The notes below the pieces were generated by a model. It ran no database searches and was not told the DNA's origin. It worked only from the letters and a program-made list of their open reading frames with translations. A stretch of 11,618 nucleotides of DNA from Acidobacteriota bacterium (GTDB taxonomy: Bacteria; Acidobacteriota; Vicinamibacteria; Vicinamibacterales; CAVVIG01). How positions within the stretch are numbered: the first letter of the stretch is position 1; each line of letters starts with the position of its first letter. Of this stretch, positions 6,271 through 11,618 are shown piece by piece. The stretch is from assembly GCA_003222555.1 (NCBI GenBank), contig QHWL01000068.1, forward strand, positions 1 to 11,618, written 5' to 3'. The position numbers and the translations under genes were made by a program.

Positions 6271-7095
6271 GTGGATATCAGCGCGGTCGGGCACGAGCCA
6301 CGCTCCGCCCCAACGTCAGACAGCCTGCGGTCGCTGTACATCTGCGCGCTCGTCGTTTTTCTGGGGGCCGCCGCGCTGACGCTGTCGTCGTCTCGCATGA
6401 TGAGCGCCGTGATGCCGATGCCCGGCGGCTGGACCATGGGAATGGCCTGGATGCGGATGCCGGGCCAGGGCTGGCTGAGCGCGGGCGCGATGTTCGCCGC
6501 GATGTGGGTCGCAATGATGGTCGCCATGATGCTCCCGTCATCGCTTCCAATGCTGCTGCTGTACCGGCGCGTGGTGAGATTCCGCGGCGAGGCGCACCCC
6601 GATGGGCTCACGTGTTTAATGGCGAGCGCGTACTTCCTCGTCTGGACGCTGTTCGGCGTCGCCGCGTACGCGGCGGGCATCACGATCGCCCGCGCGGCGA
6701 TGTGGTCGCCTTCAGTCAGCCGGCTCGTGCCGGTTGCGGCCAGCGGCGCGCTCGTCGTCGCCGGCGTCTACCAGCTGACACCGTGGAAATCTGCCTGCCT
6801 GAGGCATTGTCGCGATCCGCTGGAGCTCGTCGCACATCACCTCCACCAGGGCTGGCGTGGTGCTGTCGGCCTCGGCGTGCACCACGGTCTGTTCTGTACT
6901 GGGTGCTGCTGGGCGTTGATGCTGATGCAGCTGGTGATGGGCGTGATGAACCTCGGCGCGATGGTCCTCGTCGCCGCGGTGATCGCGCTTGAAAAACTCG
7001 TGGCCCGCGGCGCGCTGATCGCACGCATTGTCGGAATCGCCTCGCTGCTGGCCGGGATGTTGACGCTGGCGCGGGGACAGTTTCTCAGGTTCTAG
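6271..7095 (+). CDS. DUF2182 domain-containing integral membrane protein
   Basis: A 274-residue polytopic membrane protein matching DUF2182 (PF09948, described as a predicted metal-binding membrane protein). Visible hallmarks are MWVAMMVAMMLPSSLPM (78-94), YQLTPWKSACLRHCRDP (167-183), HHGLFCTGCCWALMLM (204-219) and the later MNLGAMV with Glu241. The N-terminal loop is rich in Met (44-63). Cys176, His179, Cys180, His204, His205, Cys209, Cys212 and Cys213 are candidate metal ligands. Five to six membrane segments are likely. The start is taken as GTG 6271, four bases after the DUF1326 stop. The ATG at 6211 would lie well inside the upstream gene and adds only shadow residues. The arrangement suggests a two-gene operon. 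The substrate is unknown. Confidence 0.9.
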   Translation: MDISAVGHEPRSAPTSDSLRSLYICALVVFLGAAALTLSSSRMMSAVMPMPGGWTMGMAWMRMPGQGWLSAGAMFAAMWVAMMVAMMLPSSLPMLLLYRRVVRFRGEAHPDGLTCLMASAYFLVWTLFGVAAYAAGITIARAAMWSPSVSRLVPVAASGALVVAGVYQLTPWKSACLRHCRDPLELVAHHLHQGWRGAVGLGVHHGLFCTGCCWALMLMQLVMGVMNLGAMVLVAAVIALEKLVARGALIARIVGIASLLAGMLTLARGQFLRF

Positions 7096-7180
7096 GGGCT
7101 TCGCGGGCCAGGCAATGAGATCTCTGAAATGGCGAACACCCACGGCGCCGCCCCACGCACGCGCTGTGCCACAATGAGGA

Positions 7181-7249
7181 GCACGTTACAGCGTCAGTTC
7201 CCAGCACCCTGCCGCGTCAGTTCCCAGCACCTTACATCGTCAGTTCAGA
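7181..7249. repeat. 23-bp tandem repeat at the end of the deacylase gene
   Basis: Two full units, 7191-7213 and 7214-7236, share GCGTCAGTTCCCAGCACC, then differ as CTGCC and TTACA. A partial third unit (7237-7249, CGTCAGTTCAGA) overlaps the deacylase stop codon. The preceding GCACGTTACA (7181-7190) looks like the tail of a further unit. The region 7096-7244 holds no gene. Its role is unknown; on the minus strand it would be the 3' untranslated region of the alcohol dehydrogenase-deacylase mRNA. Confidence 0.75.
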
Positions 7250-7721
7250 CCGTCACGTAGCGCACGATGTTGCCGCACGCGTCGAGGAATTTCTCGAAGT
7301 CCGCGAAGGCGAGCGTCAGCGTCACCGTGTTGATGTTGGGGTGAAACGACACGCGTTGGGCCGACTTGAGATCGCGATCGTGGTGTTCGGCATCGTGGAT
7401 GAGGCCGAACGGCGACACCGACCCTGGTGTCAGGCCCAGACAGGTCATCAGCCGGTCTGGTGACGCGAAGCTGAGCTTGCCATCGCCGATCTGGTCTGCG
7501 AGGGCCCGCAGATCCGCTCTCTTCGAGTGCTTCACGATGACGAGGTAGTACCTCGTCCCCTTCTGGTTCCGCAGGAACAGATTCTTACAGTGCGTCGCAT
7601 CGATGTCGGCCCAGTGTTTCTCCGCCTCATCGACGGTCGCCACCGGCGGATGCTCGTGCCGCATCACCGCGATGCCGAGCTCCTGGAGCCGGACGGCAAC
7701 AGTCCGCTCCTGTGTTGTCAC
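7245..7721 (-). CDS. YbaK/ProX-type aminoacyl-tRNA deacylase (ProXp-ala-like)
   Basis: A 158-residue protein matching the YbaK/ProX fold, free-standing editing domains that hydrolyse mischarged aminoacyl-tRNA (for ProXp-ala, Ala-tRNA(Pro)). Visible features are the THCKNLFLRN tract with the conserved Lys46, the LVIVKHSKRADL strand-helix, and LGLTPGSVSPFGL, the glycine/proline substrate loop. FHPNINTVTL carries the conserved His127 and Asn129. The start is GTG at 7721, which overlaps the stop of the upstream alcohol dehydrogenase gene as GTGA and so implies translational coupling. A longer reading from 8075 would lie inside the dehydrogenase gene in another frame and is not accepted. Which tRNA it edits is inferred from the family. 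Tandem repeats begin at its stop codon. Confidence 0.88.
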   Translation of the reverse strand: MTTQERTVAVRLQELGIAVMRHEHPPVATVDEAEKHWADIDATHCKNLFLRNQKGTRYYLVIVKHSKRADLRALADQIGDGKLSFASPDRLMTCLGLTPGSVSPFGLIHDAEHHDRDLKSAQRVSFHPNINTVTLTLAFADFEKFLDACGNIVRYVTV

Positions 7722-8704
7722 AGCTTCACGACCGCCGCGCCGTGAAAACGGCCTCCGCGCAGATCGGCGAGCGCGCGATTGGTGTCCGCCAAATCGTAAA
7801 GCTGCACATGGGTCTTGATCGGCACCTTCGACGCCAGCGCGAGAAACTCGCGCGCGTCCCTCCTCGTGACGTTGGCGACGGAGCGGACGACGCGCTCTTC
7901 CCAAAGGAGCCAGTACGGGAACGATGAGACGTCGCTCATGTGGATGCCGGCGCAAATCACGACGCCACCCGGGACAACGCGGCTCAGCGCCTCGGGAACA
8001 AGGGATCCAACGGGCGCGAAGATGATGGCCGCGTCGAGAGGCTCGGGAGGGGCATCGTTCGATCCGCCCGCCCATACCGCGCCGAGGCTGCGCGCGAACT
8101 GCTGCCGGCCCTCGTCGCCCGGGCGAGTGAACACACTCGCCTCGCGGCCCTCGTGGACCGCGACCTGCACGAGGATGTGCGCCGCGGCGCCGAATCCGTA
8201 GAGCCCAACCCGGCGAGCGTTGCCGGCCGCCCGGTATGCACGGTACCCGATGAGACCCGCGCAGAGCAGCGGCGCCGCTTCCGTATCGCTATAGCCGTCA
8301 GGGAGTCTGAACACGAAGCGCCCATCGGCGACGGTGTAGTCGGCATAACCGCCATCGATCTGATAACCGGTGAAGCGCGCGTTGATGCAAAGATTCTCGC
8401 GGTCGCTCTTGCAGTACTGGCACTCTTCGCACGTGTAGCCGAGCCACGGAATGCCGACCCGGTCGCCGACCGCGAGGTCGGTGACGCCGTCGCCGAGCCG
8501 CTCGACGACGCCGACGATTTCATGGCCCGGCACGAGCGGAATTTCCGCGTGCGGCAGCTCGCCGTCGACCACGTGCAGGTCGGTTCGGCACACGCCGCAG
8601 GTCCGTACGCGGACCAGCACCTCGCCGGGCAGCGCAACCGGCAGTTCACGCGCGCGCGCCTCGAGCGCACCCGCACCCGGGCTGGTGAGCACCATGGCTC
8701 TCAT
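7718..8704 (-). CDS. Zinc-dependent alcohol dehydrogenase family protein
   Basis: A 328-residue medium-chain dehydrogenase/reductase. The N-terminal catalytic domain has CGVCRTDLH with Cys39 as catalytic zinc ligand, GHE with His61 and Glu62, and Cys148. The structural zinc site is complete: Cys92, Cys95, Cys98 and Cys106. The cofactor domain carries GLYGFGAAA (167-175), a glycine-rich NAD(P) motif. These features fit the AdhA-type group that oxidises primary alcohols or reduces aldehydes; the true substrate is unknown. The start is ATG 8704; a second ATG three codons in is equally possible. The upstream gap is taken up by an octamer hairpin. The stop overlaps the GTG of the deacylase gene, so the two genes are very likely one transcript although their functions seem unrelated. 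Confidence 0.92.
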   Translation of the reverse strand: MRAMVLTSPGAGALEARARELPVALPGEVLVRVRTCGVCRTDLHVVDGELPHAEIPLVPGHEIVGVVERLGDGVTDLAVGDRVGIPWLGYTCEECQYCKSDRENLCINARFTGYQIDGGYADYTVADGRFVFRLPDGYSDTEAAPLLCAGLIGYRAYRAAGNARRVGLYGFGAAAHILVQVAVHEGREASVFTRPGDEGRQQFARSLGAVWAGGSNDAPPEPLDAAIIFAPVGSLVPEALSRVVPGGVVICAGIHMSDVSSFPYWLLWEERVVRSVANVTRRDAREFLALASKVPIKTHVQLYDLADTNRALADLRGGRFHGAAVVKL

Positions 8705-8721
8705 GGGAAATCCAAATATTT

Positions 8722-8838
8722 GAGAATGTGAGGATGTAAGGATTTGAGGATTTGAAAGGCCTCCGTCCCCAAATCCTTAAATCCTTAAATCCTCAAATCC
8801 TCACATCCTCACATCCTCACATCCCTACATCCTCAAAT
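8722..8838. repeat. Inverted array of 8-bp repeats
   Basis: Eight consecutive octamers run from 8771 to 8834 in the forms AAATCCTT, AAATCCTC, ACATCCTC and ACATCCCT, followed by AAAT. Facing them, 8722-8753 holds four octamers in reverse complement (GAGAATGT, GAGGATGT, AAGGATTT, GAGGATTT), with a 17-base spacer. The two arms can pair over about 32 bp. The array sits between the TolC-like stop (8842) and the dehydrogenase start (8704) and is far more AT-rich than its surroundings. Functions that fit are an mRNA 3' stabiliser, a transcription stop or a protein-binding array. Copy number probably varies. Confidence 0.85.
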
Positions 8839-8841
8839 TTT

Positions 8842-10119
8842 CTACGGGAACCGTCCGAGGGCGGCCAGGAGATCGAGACGCGCCCGGCGCAGCGTGTCTT
8901 CGGCCGTCGCCACCGCGGTGTCGGCGTCGCGCGCGCTGCGTTCGGCGTCGATCACCTCGATGTTGGTGGCGGCTCCGGCGCGGAAGCTGATGTTCGTGAT
9001 ATCCACGACCTGCTGCGCTTGATCGGCCGCGGTGCGGGCGCTGGCCAGGCTGCGCTCGCCGCTGGCGACCGCCTCCCGTGCGGCGCGGACCTGCGACGAC
9101 GCCTGTGTCATGGCGCCCGCGAAGTTCGCGCGGGCGACCTCGAGCGCCGCCTGTCGCTGCACCTTCAGGCTGGCGCGCTGGCCGCCGTCGACGAGCGGCA
9201 CGTTCATCTGCAAGAGAAACCGCCAGCTGTTCGCCGTGCTGAAAAACTGCGACGGGTAGGTCGACTGCGGGAGAAATACGGCGTCGAGCGAAGGCCAGCG
9301 GTCCTTCGAGCTGTCGCCGACAACGCGCTCGGCCGCCTGCTGCTGGGCCGAGAACAATTTCAGGTCTGTGCGGAACTGCAGCAGGTTCGCCGCCTCTGCC
9401 GGGACGTCGAACGGCGGCTCCTCAATCGCGTCGACGGGTCCATCAGCCACAATCAGGACGCCGAGTGCTTCCTGCGCCCGGTAGAGCCCGAGTTGCGCCG
9501 CTTCGACGCGTCCTTCGTCGGTGGACCATTGCTGCTGCGCGCGCAGGGCATTCAGGCGGCTGCCCGTGCCCCGCTGTTCCAGCTCGTTGGCGAGATCGTA
9601 ATGCGCTTTCGCGACATCGCGCGCGCGCGTGTTCGCTTCGACCACCCGCCGCTGCGCAATGACGCTCAGGTACGCGTCCGCCGTCGAAAAAGCGATCTGT
9701 CGGCGTGTGTCGGCGGCGCTCAGCTCGGCCACCTGCTCGTTGTCCATCGCCTGCGTGCGGCGCGCCCGCGCCGCGGCGGCGATGATCGGCAGATCCGCAT
9801 TGAGGGACGCGGCAACCTGATTCCTGGGCGTGACCGTCGCACCGCTGAACTTCACGCCCGTATTGAGCGTGGTGGTCGTCACGTTTCCGTTGATCTGCAG
9901 GCCGGTTGCGGCCCGGGCCTGCTGCAGGAGGCCTTCGGCGCGGAGAATGCCCGCGGCGGCCGCCGCTACCGACGGGTTCTTTTCCATCGCACGCCGTACG
10001 GCGTCTTGAAACGAGATCCGCTCAACGGGCGCCGGTGGCTGCGCAACGACCGCAGGGCCGAAGCCCTGCGCCACAACTATGGCGAGCGCGAGGATCGCAG
10101 GGCCCACGCGCCTGCACAA
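8842..10119 (-). CDS. TolC-family outer membrane efflux channel
   Basis: From the proposed start the protein is 425 residues, with a signal peptide (CRR, hydrophobic core to about residue 25, then AVVA before QPP). Two OEP-type (PF02321) repeats follow, rich in Ala, Gln and Arg and predicted to form long helices. Typical tracts are FQDAVRRAMEKNP near the start, STADAYLSVIAQRRVVEANT, and near the end NISFRAGAATNIEVIDAERS. The channel would work with the RND pump encoded just upstream. The frame is open further back to an ATG at 10284, but those 55 residues (containing TAETAETAEKK) are translated repeat copy B and would bury the signal peptide. TTG 10119 or GTG 10107 is therefore preferred; neither has a clear ribosome binding site. 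The signal-peptide codons contain REP copy R3. The start is uncertain, the family is not. Confidence 0.88.
   Translation of the reverse strand: MCRRVGPAILALAIVVAQGFGPAVVAQPPAPVERISFQDAVRRAMEKNPSVAAAAAGILRAEGLLQQARAATGLQINGNVTTTTLNTGVKFSGATVTPRNQVAASLNADLPIIAAAARARRTQAMDNEQVAELSAADTRRQIAFSTADAYLSVIAQRRVVEANTRARDVAKAHYDLANELEQRGTGSRLNALRAQQQWSTDEGRVEAAQLGLYRAQEALGVLIVADGPVDAIEEPPFDVPAEAANLLQFRTDLKLFSAQQQAAERVVGDSSKDRWPSLDAVFLPQSTYPSQFFSTANSWRFLLQMNVPLVDGGQRASLKVQRQAALEVARANFAGAMTQASSQVRAAREAVASGERSLASARTAADQAQQVVDITNISFRAGAATNIEVIDAERSARDADTAVATAEDTLRRARLDLLAALGRFP
10051..10074 (-). repeat. REP-like palindrome, copy R3 (in the TolC signal peptide)
   Basis: CGCAGGGC (10051-10058) and GCCCTGCG (10063-10070) form a perfect 8-bp stem around CGAA. 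On the minus strand it reads GTGGCGC, AGGGCTT, CGGCCCTGCG, in line with R1 and R2. It encodes part of the hydrophobic core of the TolC-like signal peptide (VAQGFGPAV). Confidence 0.65.
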
Positions 10120-10240
10120 AAATACGACGTTTGAACGCAGAGCTCGCCGAGCACGCTGAGAAATTCTTGGCGTTTTCTTCTCCGCGGTCTCGGCGGTCTC
10201 GGCGGTTCGCGGTTTCTTCACAGGCTCTTCAGGGCTGCGA
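10096..10240. repeat. Long palindromic dispersed repeat, copy B
   Basis: It shares ACGACGTTTGAACGCAGAGC and ACGCTGAGAAAT with copy A (1644-1772). It continues with TTTTCTTCTCCGCGGTCTC and ends TTTCTTCACAGGCTCTTCAG. That end is the reverse complement of copy A's left end, showing the unit is palindromic. The left boundary (10096-10111) is diverged and uncertain. It covers the end of the RND gene, including its stop codon (10229-10231), and the region where the TolC-like gene must start. Confidence 0.75.
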
Positions 10241-11618
10241 ATCGGCTTTCGTATGCCTTCTTCCGATGCTTTTGACGACGACATAGAGCACGGGGATGAA
10301 CGCGAGATTCAAGAAGGTCGACGCGATCATTCCGCCAGCCACGGCGGTGCCGACCGAGTGTCGCGCCTCGCGGCCCGCCCCGCTCGCGACCACGAGCGGC
10401 ATCACGCCAAGAATGAATGCGAGCGATGTCATCAGAATCGGCCGCAGCCGGATCCGCGCCGCTTCGACCGCCGCATCGACGATGCTCAGCCCGCGACCAC
10501 GCAGCTCCTCGGCGAACTGCACGACGAGAATCCCGTTCTTCGCCGACAGGCCAATCAGCATGACGAGGCCGATCTGGCAGTACACGTCGTCGATCAGCCC
10601 GCGCCTCCACTGCGCCAGCAGCGCGCCGAGAATCGCGAGCGGCACCGACAAGAGAATGATGAACGGCAGCGTCAGGCTTTCGTACTGACCGGCGAGCGTC
10701 AGATAGACCAGCAGCAGGCCGAGAGCGAAAATCAACACCGATTGGCGGCCCGCTTTGATCTCTTCGAGCGACAGCCCGGACCAGGAGTACGTCATGCCCT
10801 GCGGCAGCACGCGATCGGAGAGCTGCTGCATGATTTGAATCGCCTGGCCGGAGCTGTACCCGGGTGCGGCCGACCCGTTGATCGACGCCGACCGAAACAT
10901 GTTGTAGTGCGTAATCGTCTTCGGCGCGGTGCCCTCGCGCACCTGGACGACGTTGCTGAGGGGCATCATCTGTCCCGCGCTCGTGCGCACGGAGTAGCGC
11001 TTGATGTCGTCGGGCACCGAACGGAATTGCTTGTCCGCCTGCACGTAGACGCGATACGAGCGGCTGTTGAAGTCGAAATCGTTGACATACGACGATCCGA
11101 GCAGCACCTGCATGGTGTTGGTGATGTCGCTCATCGACATCCCGAGGCTCTTGGTCTGCTCGCGATCGATCGTGACAATGAGCTGCGGGTCGTTGGCCGT
11201 GAACTGCGTGAACAGACCGGTGAGCCCGGGCGTGGCGTACCCCTGGCCAATCAGCTGCTGCGCGGCCGCGGCCAGTCCTTCGATCGGCCCTCCGGTCTGG
11301 TCCTGGAGCTCGTACGCGAAGCCGCCGAACGTGCCGAGGCCGTTGATCGAGGGCGGCAGAAACGGAATGACCATCGCGCCGGTAATCTGGCTCAGCCCGC
11401 CGAACAGTCTGCGAACGACCGCTTTCGCCGAGTGCTCCTCGCCCGGCCGATCGGCGAAGTCCTTCAACGTGACGAACATGATGCCCGAGTTCGGGCTCGA
11501 GCCGCCAAAGCTGAAGCCTCCGACGTCAAACACGTCCTTGACTTCCGGCACCTTCGACAGGATCTGCTCCGCCTGCTTCCCGACGCCCATCGTGTAGGCG
11601 AGCGACGCCCCTTGCGGT
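10229..11618 (-). CDS. Efflux RND transporter permease (HAE1/AcrB-like), C-terminal part
   Basis: The frame is open to the right edge, so the N-terminal half lies outside the window; about 462 residues are seen against a family length of about 1,050. The fragment begins PQGASLAYTMG, the periplasmic porter domain, and includes LPPSINGLGTFGGF and VTIDREQTKSLGMSMSDI. The membrane part follows: a segment starting VLIFALGLLLVYLTLAGQYE, then LIDDVYCQIGLVMLIGLSAK, LSAKNGILVVQFAEELR, RLRPILMTSLAFILGVMPL and the final FLNLAFIPVLYVVV. These are signatures of HAE1 pumps that export hydrophobic compounds by proton antiport. The last residues, SQP and the stop TGA, come from repeat copy B. The TolC-like gene follows on the same strand. 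The periplasmic adaptor gene is expected outside the window. Confidence 0.95.
   Translation of the reverse strand, partial: PQGASLAYTMGVGKQAEQILSKVPEVKDVFDVGGFSFGGSSPNSGIMFVTLKDFADRPGEEHSAKAVVRRLFGGLSQITGAMVIPFLPPSINGLGTFGGFAYELQDQTGGPIEGLAAAAQQLIGQGYATPGLTGLFTQFTANDPQLIVTIDREQTKSLGMSMSDITNTMQVLLGSSYVNDFDFNSRSYRVYVQADKQFRSVPDDIKRYSVRTSAGQMMPLSNVVQVREGTAPKTITHYNMFRSASINGSAAPGYSSGQAIQIMQQLSDRVLPQGMTYSWSGLSLEEIKAGRQSVLIFALGLLLVYLTLAGQYESLTLPFIILLSVPLAILGALLAQWRRGLIDDVYCQIGLVMLIGLSAKNGILVVQFAEELRGRGLSIVDAAVEAARIRLRPILMTSLAFILGVMPLVVASGAGREARHSVGTAVAGGMIASTFLNLAFIPVLYVVVKSIGRRHTKADSQP

Noticed and set aside
7161..7190. Promoter and ribosome-site-like stretch (CACAATGAGGAG) on the plus strand
   Set aside because: No open frame follows it on the plus strand; it leads straight into the tandem repeats.
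7722..8075. N-terminal extension of the deacylase reading
   Set aside because: It lies wholly inside the dehydrogenase gene in another frame and has Arg-rich shadow composition. GTG 7721 gives a normal family-length protein.
7940..8731. 263-residue plus-strand frame opposite the alcohol dehydrogenase
   Set aside because: It is the complement shadow of a dehydrogenase with all zinc ligands present.
8752..10134. 460-residue open frame on the plus strand opposite the TolC-like gene
   Set aside because: It begins in the octamer repeat and is rich in Arg and Gly without domains. The TolC-like protein on the other strand is convincing.

Overview
The window is GC-rich, densely packed with genes, and carries many short palindromic and tandem repeats between and at the ends of genes. 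The repeat types and the gene style (DUF1326/DUF2182 pair, HAE1-type efflux, zinc-ribbon hypotheticals) resemble Acidobacteriota, perhaps Vicinamibacteria. This is an impression from pattern memory and has not been checked by search. It looks like an ordinary chromosomal stretch: I see no integrase, transposase, CRISPR array, tRNA or rRNA.

Layout. (1) 1-1541, plus strand: the C-terminal end of an MBOAT (AlgI-like) membrane acyltransferase overlaps by one base with an AlgX/AlgJ-like SGNH protein. Together they form a polysaccharide O-acetylation pair. (2) 1542-1831: no gene, but three consecutive palindromic repeat elements. (3) 1832-3036: a small conserved hypothetical (minus), an orphan VapB-like antitoxin with an abnormal tail holding a 12-bp palindrome (plus), and a small zinc-ribbon hypothetical (plus). 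(4) 3168-4816, minus: rmuC followed by a GIY-YIG-like protein. That protein has no ATG, GTG or TTG start and was missed by ordinary ORF calling; its best start is a CTG overlapping the rmuC stop. (5) 4972-5502, minus: a double CxxC hypothetical. (6) 5628-7095, plus: a DUF1326 cysteine-rich protein and a DUF2182 membrane protein, 4 bases apart. (7) 7245-8704, minus: a zinc alcohol dehydrogenase and a YbaK/ProX-type aminoacyl-tRNA deacylase, coupled by a GTGA overlap. (8) 8722-8838: an inverted array of octamers. (9) 8842-11618, minus: an HAE1-type RND efflux pump (N-terminal part outside the window) followed by its TolC-like outer membrane channel.

No single new enzyme system stands out. The most unusual signal is how repeats enter coding sequence. 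A REP-like palindrome (GTGGCGC, then a GGRCTT/AGYCC-type stem-loop) occurs about four times, and three copies lie inside the first codons of genes: the AlgX-like, GIY-YIG-like and TolC-like genes. A second palindromic repeat of about 130-145 bp occurs twice. Its second copy sits in the RND-TolC junction, supplies the stop codon of the pump gene, and leaves an open frame through the repeat into the TolC signal peptide.
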